Source of the DNA: Streptosporangium canum | GTDB taxonomy: Bacteria; Actinomycetota; Actinomycetes; Streptosporangiales; Streptosporangiaceae | DNA length: 64,000 bases | Assembly (NCBI RefSeq): GCF_900113865.1 | Contig: NZ_FOQY01000022.1 | Span: 1 to 64,000 of the forward strand | Direction of reading: 5' to 3' | Shown here: positions 1 through 7,548 of the stretch, piece by piece | How the letters are laid out: the number at the start of each line of letters is the position of its first letter | Numbering within the stretch: position 1 is the stretch's first letter | The notes under the pieces: generated by a model | Told to the model about the DNA's origin: nothing | Database searches by the model: none | Seen by the model: only the letters and a program-made list of their open reading frames with translations | Position numbers and translations under genes: made by a program

Positions 1-98
1 TGATCCGGCTGCGCCGAGAGGTCGCTGAGCTGGCGATGGAGCGTGATGTGCTCAAACGCTCGGTGGCCCTCTGGGTCAAGGACGCGATGGGCCGGTGA
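1..98 (+). CDS. IS3-family transposase OrfA, 3' end only (cut by the window edge)
   Basis: The reading frame entering from the left ends at a TGA at 96-98 and encodes about 31 residues rich in Arg, Glu and Leu, with a segment reading ERDVLKRSVALWVK. This is the typical C-terminal leucine-zipper end of IS3-family OrfA. The stop overlaps the GTG start of the downstream OrfB (GTGA), the usual IS3 arrangement in which a frameshift or coupling joins OrfA to OrfB. The DNA-binding helix-turn-helix would lie outside the window. Confidence 0.7.
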   Translation, partial: IRLRREVAELAMERDVLKRSVALWVKDAMGR

Positions 99-991
99 AG
101 GTGGCCGCTTTCATCGCCGCTCAGAGGGCCGAGCACGGTGTTTCGCACGCGACCGCGTGCCGGGCGCTGGGGGTGTCGCAGGCGTGGTTCTATAAGTGGC
201 GTGCGCGTGGGCTGTCGGCGCGTGCGGGGCGCCGGCAACGATTGGACGCCGCGGTCGCGGCGGTCTTCCGCCAGAGGGGCGGCCGGGACGGCTCCCCGCG
301 GGTCACCGTGCGGCTGCGCCAGGCCGGATGGCGGGTGAGTGAGAACACCGTGGCCGCCTCGATGCGACGGCAGGCCCTGGCGGCTCGCCCGAAGCGGCGG
401 CGTAAGAACACCACTCGGCCGGGCAAGGGGCGCTGGCGCGCGCCTGACCGGCTGGGGCGGAACTTCACCGCGATGGCGCCGGACATGCGCTGGTGCGCGG
501 ACGGCACCGAGATTCCCGCCGGTGAGGGCAAGCTGTATCTGGCTGCGGTCTCGGACCTGTTTTCCCGCCGGATCCTGGGTTATGCGATGAGCACCCATCA
601 TGACGCGGCGCTGGCTGTCGCGTCGCTGCAGATGGCCGTGGCCAGCCGTGGTGGCATGGTCGGCGGCGTCGTCTTGCACTCCGATCAGGGCAGTGAGTAC
701 ACCGCCGGGCACTTCCGGGCAGCGTGTGAGCGGATGGGCGTCCTTCAGTCGATGGGCCGGGTCGGCTCCGCGCTGGACAACGCCGCCGCCGAATCGCTGT
801 TTTCCAGCCTGGAATTTGAGCTGTTTCGCATCCTGGGCCCGTTCGCCACCCGTGAGCAGGCCCGCCGCGCGGTCGCGGTCTGGGTCGACGACTTCAACAC
901 GATGCGGCTGCACTCGACCAACGGAATGTGCTGCCCGGTGGAGTACGAACAACAGCAGGCCGCTACGCGGCCGACGAGGGAGGCGGCATGA
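95..991 (+). CDS. IS3-family transposase OrfB (DDE integrase core)
   Basis: 298 residues, normal length for IS3 OrfB. An N-terminal helix-turn-helix (HTH_21-like, about residues 10-95) precedes an rve integrase core. The catalytic triad is visible as D136 (CADGTEI), D197 (HSDQGSEYT) and E233 (NAAAESLF); the 35-residue gap between the second Asp and the Glu matches the DD35E spacing of the family. The frame is intact, so the element may still be able to move. It starts with GTG, overlapping the OrfA stop. The right-hand terminal repeat could not be fixed with certainty. Confidence 0.92.
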   Translation: MKVAAFIAAQRAEHGVSHATACRALGVSQAWFYKWRARGLSARAGRRQRLDAAVAAVFRQRGGRDGSPRVTVRLRQAGWRVSENTVAASMRRQALAARPKRRRKNTTRPGKGRWRAPDRLGRNFTAMAPDMRWCADGTEIPAGEGKLYLAAVSDLFSRRILGYAMSTHHDAALAVASLQMAVASRGGMVGGVVLHSDQGSEYTAGHFRAACERMGVLQSMGRVGSALDNAAAESLFSSLEFELFRILGPFATREQARRAVAVWVDDFNTMRLHSTNGMCCPVEYEQQQAATRPTREAA

Positions 992-1039
992 GCCGCCACG
1001 ACTTTCCAGCGAGCGCCTCGCAGCGTCCGGGGCCGCCTA

Positions 1040-1105
1040 CTCCGGCGTCAAGGGGCGCTGACGCGATCGCTGCGCGACGGCCTTCGGCCGCCCTTGACCC
1101 CGGAG
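1040..1105. repeat. 15-bp inverted repeat downstream of the IS3 transposase
   Basis: CTCCGGCGTCAAGGG (1040-1054) and CCCTTGACCCCGGAG (1091-1105) are inverted copies with one mismatch, separated by 36 nt. The pair sits in the gene-free DNA between the transposase stop and the truncated toxin. It may be a transcription terminator or part of the IS end; which one cannot be told from sequence alone. Confidence 0.5.
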
Positions 1106-1189
1106 ACCTCTGCGGCCCCGTGGGGCACGAGTGCGGGCAGGCCGGGGCCTGCCCCAGCGAGGACGCACGGCGCACTAGAAAGATCCTAA

Positions 1190-1339
1190 AAACGCAAGAT
1201 CACCACATCGGAAGTCTCTACGGTTCGAGGGGATTGCCAGTTCCGCAAGCAGTGGATGCGCGAGTCCGCCGAGATCGAGCGTGCGTGGCGGGCCATGCAG
1301 CGGTGCATAGCTGAGGCCCGTACTGCAGATGAGGAGTGA
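1190..1339 (+). pseudogene. RelE/HigB-type toxin, 5'-truncated C-terminal remnant
   Basis: An open frame with no start codon of its own runs from just after a TAA (1187-1189) to TGA 1337-1339. Its last 30 residues (FRKQWMRES, then EIERAWRAMQRC) match the C-terminal helix of actinobacterial RelE/ParE/Gp49-like toxins, which typically read FRKTRMRE then EVxRAxRAM. About two thirds of the toxin is missing on the IS3 side. The stop lies 8 nt before the antitoxin ATG, the normal toxin-antitoxin order. The function is therefore inferred to be lost. Confidence 0.6.
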
Positions 1340-1344
1340 GCGGC

Positions 1345-1644
1345 ATGGGGGAGCGCAGGACCTGGGCCGACAAGAAGGCTGAGGTCATGAGCCGTCCTGG
1401 GGCCGGGGCGGCGTACGAGGCGGCCAGGATCCGGTTCGAGCTGGGTGAGGCGGTACGGCTGCGGTGTGAGCAGCTCGGGTTGACTCAAGCCGAGCTGGCC
1501 GAGCGCACTGGGCTGAAGCAGCCGGCGGTGGCACGGTTCGAAGCAGGGGGGACGATGCCGACCATCCCGATGCTGGAGCGGCTCGCAGAGGCTCTGGAGA
1601 TGCGGCTGAGCGTCCAGTTCCAGCCGCTACGAGAGGCGAGCTGA
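1345..1644 (+). CDS. XRE-family antitoxin (HigA-like), toxin partner truncated
   Basis: 99 residues with one helix-turn-helix (about residues 38-62; LTQAELAERTGLKQPAVARF) and a short C-terminal strand. Family members act as DNA-binding antitoxins that repress their own operon and neutralise a RelE/HigB-type RNase. I chose ATG 1345 over the in-frame GTG 1336 because GAGGAG at 1331-1336 gives an 8-nt spacing. The toxin immediately upstream keeps only its C-terminus, so this appears to be an orphaned antitoxin. A solitary regulator is the alternative. Confidence 0.75.
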   Translation: MGERRTWADKKAEVMSRPGAGAAYEAARIRFELGEAVRLRCEQLGLTQAELAERTGLKQPAVARFEAGGTMPTIPMLERLAEALEMRLSVQFQPLREAS

Positions 1645-1699
1645 TCCGCTGGGGCGGCATTCAGGATCATGAGGCGTCGAAGTAGCGCCGAAAATGAGT

Positions 1700-1737
1700 A
1701 GGGCCCGGGCCGGGATCAAGCTTTTGGCCTGGGCCTT
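1700..1737 (-). terminator. Probable original tRNA-Gly terminator, now left of attL
   Basis: An AGGGCCCGGG arm (from 1700) can pair with CCTGGGCCTT (1728-1737). A very similar hairpin lies beside the intact tRNA at 14147-14184. This fits insertion into the tRNA 3' end: the chromosome kept its old terminator here while the element supplied its own copy. Confidence 0.5.
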
Positions 1738-1742
1738 TGAAG

Positions 1743-1788
1743 TGGAGCGGGTGACGGGAATCGAACCCGCGCTGTCAGCTTGGGAAGC
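1743..1788 (-). repeat. attL: 46-bp copy of the tRNA-Gly 3' half
   Basis: These 46 bases are identical to 14191-14236, the 3' half of the tRNA-Gly gene from the anticodon loop to the encoded CCA. The copy breaks off after the anticodon stem and no 5' half follows, so it is not a functional tRNA. Together with 14191-14236 it marks the ends of an integrated element whose integrase gene lies next to the other copy. Confidence 0.92.
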
Positions 1789-1967
1789 CTCTATCGCGAC
1801 TGGACACTGACCTGGCGAAACGCTGACCTACGGGGGAGCGGGTCGAGTGACCGTGATTCCCCGTGAGTCCCTCTTGTTCTCCCTCCTGACGTGCACGCGA
1901 CGGGCACGACATCCGGACTCGGAGTGCTCCGTGGTAGAGCTAGCTCTGTCCCTCTTATGACTGCCAA

Positions 1968-2453
1968 TCAGCTCCCCTGCTGAAGGATCGGCCGCCAGAA
2001 CTGGAACTTGTAGATATCGGCTCGGTAGATGTCGCGAGGAAAGTCGGTCTCCCGATCATTCTCCAATGTCTTGTGCTGTGCCCGAACGAGCCACGTGGCA
2101 TCCCGGTGACCGAGGTCAAAAACCTCGTGCACGCCCCACTCCCCGTTGTAGAACCCCCTGAGCTGGATCTTTCCCGACCGGAAGAAGATCTCGCCGGTCC
2201 ATGAGCGGTCCCAAGCCGATTTAGGTGCGGGAGGTTGATCGCTCCATAGTTCAAGCCGGACATGTGCTGTGATGTCCCGGGGAGTATCGCAGACCAGGGC
2301 ATTGGGGCCGACCTCGATCCAGTCCTCATACCGCCCCCATTCCTGCTCCCACGGGGCCATCTCCTTGTGGTTGATGACCGCACCGTCGACCACCATCCAG
2401 CGCCCGGGATCGTCATGGACCTCCTCCAGCAGGTACGCGATGAGTTCTCCCAT
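1968..2453 (-). CDS. Hypothetical protein near the AICE left end
   Basis: 161 residues from ATG 2453, which is preceded by AGAGG at suitable distance; the longer upstream frame is Pro/Arg-rich and looks non-coding. The protein is acidic and Trp-rich (WGRYEDWIEVGPN, WRPILQQGS) with no signal peptide or membrane segment. I do not recognise a family. It lies next to attL and points toward it, a position often taken by AICE cargo genes. No function is proposed. Confidence 0.6.
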   Translation of the reverse strand: MGELIAYLLEEVHDDPGRWMVVDGAVINHKEMAPWEQEWGRYEDWIEVGPNALVCDTPRDITAHVRLELWSDQPPAPKSAWDRSWTGEIFFRSGKIQLRGFYNGEWGVHEVFDLGHRDATWLVRAQHKTLENDRETDFPRDIYRADIYKFQFWRPILQQGS

Positions 2454-2955
2454 CGATCTCAGCCTCTTCTCGGTTTGATCCGTGTGGATCGATCGGTATG
2501 TCTCGACGTGGATTGAAGCAGGCGGGGACGACAGTTTCTGATCATCGATACGCGAGCCTGTACCGCCAGAGGATGAGGTATCCGGTGGGTCGGGGCTGAG
2601 GAACGAAGTCCCGGACCGTCGATCGCCCCCGACCCTGTACGGAGACCAGCCAGGATCAGGCGATCGGGAGGGCTGCATCCGGGCGGCGGTGCGGCCCTCA
2701 GTGCGGCGATGAATGGCCGAGTACGGCGGGTGGGCGGTGCGGCGGGCGGCCCGTGGTCCCGCAGCCGGCCGAGACCGGCGCCCACGCCGCACGCTCGGGC
2801 GGCGTTCGGGCGGCGGGCCGTGCGGCGGCGCGCCGCGCCGCCGCCTTGATACCTATGAGAACAATTCGGCAACAGACGTCGCTTCTGACACGCCTTTTGT
2901 CGATGATGTCCTGTAGTTGGATTGCTAACGCTTGATATAGGAAGCAGAGGGGTCA
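2454..2955. other. Gene-free stretch with a sharp drop in GC
   Basis: About 500 bp with no convincing gene on either strand. The left part (to about 2850) is extremely GC-rich (runs of GGCGG/CCGCC). The right part turns abruptly AT-rich at about 2850 and stays so through the HEPN gene. The transition probably marks the left border of a separate acquisition. A purine-rich GAGGGG just before ATG 2956 is a likely ribosome binding site. Confidence 0.5.
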
Positions 2956-4335
2956 ATGACTGAAGAGTCGGATTCACTAGACATGACTACGGATGATGCA
3001 GCATTTATGGAGGTAGAAGATCCACTTCCCTCAACCTCGAAACAAAAAGAGATGCTAACCGATGTGGAAAGTGAAATTAGTGCTGAACTAGCTAAGCGTG
3101 GGCTTGGGGCTATAGCGGTAAGTGGCGACGATATAGAATTGAAGCCTCTGAGCGGCGGCTTTGTTCCAAGGCGTACCATGCCGCGCTCGCACGTAGAGAC
3201 ACTTCGGGATCAATTAGGTTGGAGAATTGTCGACCATCCGCTTTACGTTGGATATTCAGTGCCAGATCTGGGGTTTCTTGAAGTTGCGCTAGATCTATAT
3301 TCGGGAACAGGGGCAGGTCGTCAACTAAGTAAAATGATGCACAGCTCTTCGGAAGAGTGTCAGTACAGTGATGAAGCTCATCCGGTCCGAATACTCCCAG
3401 CAAGAACGCTTCATTTCTCGTCAGAATTCAAAAGTGTGCAGAGTCGATACGAAGATGCGCGGATACACCTATATGACAGGCGAGGGGATATCTGCATAGA
3501 GTTATCCAATCATACACCTTTGTTTTTAGCGCTAACGCTTAAATGGCGCAACAGAGTTAAGCTCACTCTAAAGGTTTATCTGAATGGACCTGCGGAACCT
3601 GAGGATATCGAAGCAGAGTGTGAACGCGTTCTTCACTCCTTCCTGTATGAGCTGAATACACGCAATGGCCTAGTATTTGCTATTCGGCGTCGCGAGTCTG
3701 ATCAGGACGCTCGACGCCAAAAGTCCCGCCAACTAAAGTTGCAGGAGGAGGCGAGATTTCCCTCAATCACTCTTCAATCGGAAGTGGCAACGCTCTTCAA
3801 TCTAGCGAGCCTCACTCCAGGTAACTATCCCCTCGCTTTCCTTTACTACTACCAAGCTCTTGAGTACTTTATGTCGAAGACTGTTAGACGTACCGCCATT
3901 AGAGACGTCCGACGCATATTGCTCGACCACCGTTTTAACGAGAGGGATGATGAGGAGATTAGCAAGTTGATTGGGGTGGTCGAAAGAGTAACAAACACGT
4001 CCGAAGGGAATCAATTTCGTGTTCTAATTTCCGAATGTGTGCGCGAAGATGAAGTTGTGGCGTTTCTGAAAAAGCCCTGGAATAATCACTTCGCCAATAA
4101 AGGGCCGATCGAAGCAGTTCCTGCTATACACCTCAACAATAAGACGTCAACAGTTCTTGAGCAAGTTGCAGACCGTGTATACAAGATACGAAATCGCATT
4201 GTTCACGCGAAAGACGATCCGCGTTTTGGGGACGCTCGCGTACTTCTTCCTCAAAGCGGTGAAGCTGAATCGCTGGGTCCCGATGTCGAACTGGTTCGAC
4301 TGTTGGCAATGGAGGTGATTTTGGCGAATCAATGA
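2956..4335 (+). CDS. AT-rich cargo protein with a C-terminal HEPN-like domain (possible defence gene)
   Basis: 459 residues. Base composition and codon use (many AAT, TTA-type and AGA codons) are far from the surrounding high-GC genes, a sign of recent transfer. The N-terminal 250 residues are not recognised. The C-terminal third is helical, with an FLYYYQALEYF segment and a later KIRNRIVHAKDD. The latter contains R412-N413-x3-H417, the Rx4-6H signature of HEPN ribonucleases found in many anti-phage and abortive-infection proteins (ApeA-like families among them). Antiviral function is inference from the motif and its place as mobile-element cargo. No partner gene of similar composition is adjacent. 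Confidence 0.7.
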   Translation: MTEESDSLDMTTDDAAFMEVEDPLPSTSKQKEMLTDVESEISAELAKRGLGAIAVSGDDIELKPLSGGFVPRRTMPRSHVETLRDQLGWRIVDHPLYVGYSVPDLGFLEVALDLYSGTGAGRQLSKMMHSSSEECQYSDEAHPVRILPARTLHFSSEFKSVQSRYEDARIHLYDRRGDICIELSNHTPLFLALTLKWRNRVKLTLKVYLNGPAEPEDIEAECERVLHSFLYELNTRNGLVFAIRRRESDQDARRQKSRQLKLQEEARFPSITLQSEVATLFNLASLTPGNYPLAFLYYYQALEYFMSKTVRRTAIRDVRRILLDHRFNERDDEEISKLIGVVERVTNTSEGNQFRVLISECVREDEVVAFLKKPWNNHFANKGPIEAVPAIHLNNKTSTVLEQVADRVYKIRNRIVHAKDDPRFGDARVLLPQSGEAESLGPDVELVRLLAMEVILANQ

Positions 4336-4366
4336 CTGGGTTCTTTTCTTACTGTCGTCACGGCCC

Positions 4367-4498
4367 GTGAAGGTCGACCTGGTCGGAGGGCGGGGAACAC
4401 TCCAGGCGGACCTACGGCTCCACCCAGCCGAGCTACTCCACGTCGACTGTGTTCAGTACGCCTGGCGCGTTGGGGAGAAGCAGGCCCGCCAGCTCTAA
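4367..4498 (+). pseudogene. Possible 3' remnant of a high-GC gene
   Basis: A 43-residue frame (ending RVGEKQARQL, TAA 4496-4498) returns to typical actinomycete codon use for only about 130 bp between the AT-rich HEPN gene and another AT-rich patch. It may be the tail of an older element gene cut by the insertion that brought the HEPN gene. GTG 4367 has no clear ribosome binding site. Family unknown. Confidence 0.3.
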
Positions 4499-4610
4499 CT
4501 AAAATAACTTTTAATATAATTCCTGTCTTAGCTAATAAATCCGACGCCAATTAGAGACTGCTTACATAGAGGGCACATCTACAATTCTATTAATTATGAT
4601 TGTTGTGACG

Positions 4611-4628
4611 CTGATATTTTAATATCAG
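4611..4628. repeat. Perfect 8-bp inverted repeat overlapping the stop of the XRE/TPR gene
   Basis: CTGATATT-TT-AATATCAG lies in a 120-bp AT-rich patch and overlaps the TGA (4625-4627) of the leftward gene. It could act as a weak terminator or an operator; the stem is AT-rich and no strong T-run follows. Confidence 0.4.
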
Positions 4629-5917
4629 TCGAGCAGTTCAGGGTGGCGCGTGCTAAGGATTCGACGGGCAGCGATGAAGCGCTCGTGAAATTCCTCAGCA
4701 AGTGCTTCGCGTCGGTAGCGTTGTCGTAGCACGCGGTCGAGGTCTCCGGCTCGATTGACAAGGTCGGTTAGAGATCGGCGTTCGATGTCGAACGCGGCCA
4801 TGCCCTGTTCCACTGCAGCATCGAGGTCACCGCGTCGGGCGTGGACGATGCCGAGGTCTATGCGGGCGTCGGCCACGCGCATGGGGGCATTGGAGGTGCC
4901 GTCCGGACGAGTGTGCATCTGGATGGTCTCCAGAGCGTGTTCTTCGGCCCGGTCGTTGTCTTCGAGCCAGGTGTAGGCGGTGGCGGCGTAGAAGACCCAC
5001 TTGGCGTGGTCGAACACGAAGTGGTGATCCGGGGTTCCGGGAAGTGGAAGCTTGGCGAGGGCATCAGCTCCGCGGGTGAGGGCCTTGTCGGCTTCGCGGC
5101 GGTCGCCGATTCGGGCCAGTCCGCGGGCCTCTTGCAGAGTGAGTTGAACCTGAGCGCTGGATTGGCCGGCGACGGCCTGGCCCATGCGGGCGGAGGTGAC
5201 GACGTCCTCATAGCGGCCCTCGACCAGGGCGAACCACGCGGACATCTCGTAGGCCCAACCCATGAGTTCGCCGTGTCCGACCTGGCGGCCCATCTCGTAG
5301 GCGGCGCGGCGGGCGGTCTCGGCCTCCTCACGTTCTCCCAGGTCGTAGTGAACGCACCCGAGCAAGGCCGTCAGCCATCCCGTGATGACGAGGAGTTCGC
5401 GGTGCTGGGCGAGGGTGATCCGTCCACCAAGTAGGCCGTTGACCTGGGCGAGACGTTTCTGTGTGCGGTCGCGCAAGGTGGCGGCTGAAACGACGGGGTA
5501 GGCGCGGCAGAGTAGATCCACGGCCTCGGCGAGGGCTTCAAGCGTGCTGGTTCCGACGTCGGACGCCTGGAGCTGCTGGGCGAGTTCCATGGTGCCGTAC
5601 AGGTCGGCCTCGGCTCGCAACGCGTCCATGGGAATGATGCTGGTGGCCTCGATGAGCTGGCCGGCTCCGCGCCTGTTCGGCCGGAATCCCAGGTCTTCGG
5701 GCTGAAGTCCGGTCAGCTGGGTGATGGCGATCCGGTACGGAGAATGGGGCCACCTGACCTCCCCGGCCTCCCAGCGTCGAATGCGTTCCTCATCGCACGC
5801 CAGGGACTCCTTGATACCGATCGGCGTCGTGTTGATCCGGTCGGCCAGTTCGGCGCGCGTCAGGCGGTGCTCATTGCGCCATGCTCGGAGTTGGACATTC
5901 GGGATGTTGTCTGGCAT
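4625..5917 (-). CDS. XRE-family regulator with TPR-like C-terminal region
   Basis: 430 residues from ATG 5917, preceded by GAGGAAG. Residues about 8-60 form an XRE helix-turn-helix (LTRAELADRIN, ERIRRWEAGEV). The rest is a helical repeat region of the type common in large Streptomyces and AICE regulators that bind peptides or partner proteins. It is transcribed divergently from the 6083/6265 pair, so it may control that operon as well as itself. The effector cannot be deduced from the sequence. A longer upstream frame exists but has poor coding character. Confidence 0.85.
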   Translation of the reverse strand: MPDNIPNVQLRAWRNEHRLTRAELADRINTTPIGIKESLACDEERIRRWEAGEVRWPHSPYRIAITQLTGLQPEDLGFRPNRRGAGQLIEATSIIPMDALRAEADLYGTMELAQQLQASDVGTSTLEALAEAVDLLCRAYPVVSAATLRDRTQKRLAQVNGLLGGRITLAQHRELLVITGWLTALLGCVHYDLGEREEAETARRAAYEMGRQVGHGELMGWAYEMSAWFALVEGRYEDVVTSARMGQAVAGQSSAQVQLTLQEARGLARIGDRREADKALTRGADALAKLPLPGTPDHHFVFDHAKWVFYAATAYTWLEDNDRAEEHALETIQMHTRPDGTSNAPMRVADARIDLGIVHARRGDLDAAVEQGMAAFDIERRSLTDLVNRAGDLDRVLRQRYRREALAEEFHERFIAARRILSTRHPELLD

Positions 5918-6082
5918 CTCGGGTCTTCCTCGCGGCTGGGGGCTCAAGAGGGGGAAAGAAGGGGGGCTTTTCGGGGGTCCTGCCATTCGTGAATTGCCGG
6001 TGGACTTGCCATCAAGCAACCACGGTACGTCAGCCCGCCTTCCGCCGCAGGGAGCGCGGATCAAAACGAGGAGATGGCGACG

Positions 6083-6268
6083 GTGACCCGGCCAGACGAG
6101 ACCAGCGAGACACGCCCCTGCCCCGCGTGCCGGGGACGTGGAACCAAGCTGCGCAGCTCGCGCCGTGCCCTTCTCCTCGGCGAGAGCAGCGATGACCACG
6201 AGACGTACGGAGAACAGCAATGTCTCGACTGCCTCGCAAGCGGCCGGGCCGAAGGGAACGTGAGATGA
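6083..6268 (+). CDS. Small zinc-finger protein (DnaJ-type CxxCxGxG)
   Basis: 61 residues. Near the N-terminus it reads CPACRGRGTK, a CxxCxGxG knuckle, followed by CLDC near the C-terminus, so four Cys probably bind one zinc. GTG 6083 is preferred over ATG 6074 because the strong GAGGAG (6068-6073) abuts the ATG but sits 9 nt before the GTG. It ends in an ATGA overlap with the next gene, implying translational coupling. Such small zinc-finger proteins are frequent in AICE accessory operons; their role is not known. Confidence 0.65.
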   Translation: MTRPDETSETRPCPACRGRGTKLRSSRRALLLGESSDDHETYGEQQCLDCLASGRAEGNVR

Positions 6269-6555
6269 ATCCGATCATGCAGGCGGCTGCGGCCCATCTG
6301 TCCGAACGGCAGCAGCAGAGTGAGGCTCTTCTCCTCGCTCTCCTACGTGATGCGCTGCTGCCGCTCGGGGTCCGGGCGGAGCTGCGCGACAACGACAGCG
6401 CGCTGATGATCCCTCGGCCGCAGGTGGGGCTTCCGGTGTGGGTGTTCGTCGGTTACGGCGGCGCCTACTTCTCCTGGCAGTCCGCGGAGAAGCGCCACCC
6501 GGTGAGCGACGTGCCGGGCGCTGCTCAGATCTTGGCCGACTACGTCGGTCTGTAG
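6265..6555 (+). CDS. Hypothetical AICE protein, coupled to the zinc-finger gene
   Basis: 96 residues, start overlapping the previous stop by ATGA. The N-terminal half is an amphipathic helix rich in Gln and Ala, the C-terminal half beta-rich (VGLPVWVFVGYGGAYFSW). There is no signal peptide. Proteins of this size and pattern occur beside XRE/TPR regulators in actinomycetes. The specific function is unknown. Confidence 0.7.
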   Translation: MNPIMQAAAAHLSERQQQSEALLLALLRDALLPLGVRAELRDNDSALMIPRPQVGLPVWVFVGYGGAYFSWQSAEKRHPVSDVPGAAQILADYVGL

Positions 6556-6635
6556 GCGGGCGCGGCGGGGCGGTGAGCTTCCCGGTCAGGAGGGGTCCGG
6601 GGAGCGTTACCCCTGCCCCGTCGCGCCTTTCATCT

Positions 6636-6720
6636 CCCGGCAGGCAGACAGGCCGGTGCGTGCAGCCCGCCCCCGTAGCGCACGCCTTCCCCCGCTGTCT
6701 GCCTGCCGGGCCTCTTGTTT
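6636..6720. repeat. 16-bp perfect inverted repeat between operons
   Basis: CCCGGCAGGCAGACAG (6636-6651) and CTGTCTGCCTGCCGGG (6705-6720) are perfect inverted copies 53 nt apart, followed by CCTCTTGTTTT. A third partial copy (GTCTGCCTGTCGGC) follows at about 6727. The first pair could end the 6083-6555 operon as a long-loop terminator. The repeated GTCTGCCTG element could equally be a protein-binding site. Confidence 0.55.
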
Positions 6721-6748
6721 TCTCCGGTCTGCCTGTCGGCGGTGGCGT

Positions 6749-6798
6749 GACAGGTGAGGAAAGCCAAGTTACGCTCTAACTTGGTAAAACAACCTGTC
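6749..6798 (+). promoter_or_regulatory. Nested palindromic operator in front of the GntR gene
   Basis: CCAAGTTA-N5-TAACTTGG (6764-6784) is a perfect palindrome. It is enclosed by a second inverted pair, GACAGGT (6749-6755) and ACCTGTC (6792-6798). It lies 18-68 nt before the GntR start, the expected place for autoregulation. GntR/HutC-type repressors bind palindromes of this size. Confidence 0.65.
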
Positions 6799-6816
6799 GG
6801 GTGATGGACGGTCGTA

Positions 6817-7548
6817 ATGTCGCTAGAGTCCGTACCGCCGAAGTACGCACAGCTCGTGCAGGCGCTGCAACGGCGCATCGAGTCGGGGGACTACCCTCCG
6901 GGTTCGCTGCTGCCCAGTGAGAACCAGCTCATCAACGAGTTCGGCGTCTCCCGGCCCACCGTCGTCGCCGCCCTCCGGGTCTTGCGGGAACAGGGCTGGA
7001 TCGACTCCCAGCAGGGCAAGGGCCGGTTCGTGCGCGGCCGACCGGCGATGGCCTCGGCCGAACAACCCCGCCCCGGACAGGCCTACCTGACCGCCCCGGA
7101 GACCGCGTCGGCCGGTGAGGTGATCGAAGCGGCGGCCGTAGCCGCACCCAACCGCATCGCCGCCCTGCTCGGCCTCGCTCCGAAGACCAAGGCGTTCCTA
7201 CGCCGGCGCCTGGTCAGCCGGGACGGCGAACCCACCGAGGTCGTCTCGGTGTGGATGCCGCTGGAGCTGTCCGAGGGCACCGACCTGACCAGCGCCGAAC
7301 CGCTCCCGCAGGGCCTTCGCGAGCACCTCCAGTCCCGCAAGGGGGTGCGCTTCGACCACATCGTGGAGCAGATCACCGCCCGCATGCCCGCCACCGAGGA
7401 GGCCAGGCAACTCGGCATGCCGAAGAACACGCCGCTGCTGGCCGTCTACGGCGCGGTCCGAGACGCCTCCGGTCAGACCCTGGCTGTGGTGGAGGTCCTG
7501 CTCCCCGCTGACCGCCATGAGCTGGAGGATGCATACCCGCTGAGTTAG
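6817..7548 (+). CDS. GntR/HutC-family repressor (KorSA-like)
   Basis: 243 residues. A winged helix-turn-helix (about 7-75: YPPGSLLPSENQLINEFGVSRPTV) is followed by a UTRA ligand-binding domain (about 90-240; FLRRRLVSRDGEP). In pSAM2-type elements the GntR protein KorSA represses pra and keeps the element integrated. The position upstream of the pra-like gene and the palindrome in its own promoter support the same job here. It is convergent with the GNAT gene, their stop codons overlapping. Confidence 0.9.
   Translation: MSLESVPPKYAQLVQALQRRIESGDYPPGSLLPSENQLINEFGVSRPTVVAALRVLREQGWIDSQQGKGRFVRGRPAMASAEQPRPGQAYLTAPETASAGEVIEAAAVAAPNRIAALLGLAPKTKAFLRRRLVSRDGEPTEVVSVWMPLELSEGTDLTSAEPLPQGLREHLQSRKGVRFDHIVEQITARMPATEEARQLGMPKNTPLLAVYGAVRDASGQTLAVVEVLLPADRHELEDAYPLS

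Noticed and set aside
928-1314. Rightward open frame spanning the gap after the IS3 transposase
   Set aside because: It overlaps the transposase end out of frame, and the toxin remnant in another frame has real family similarity.
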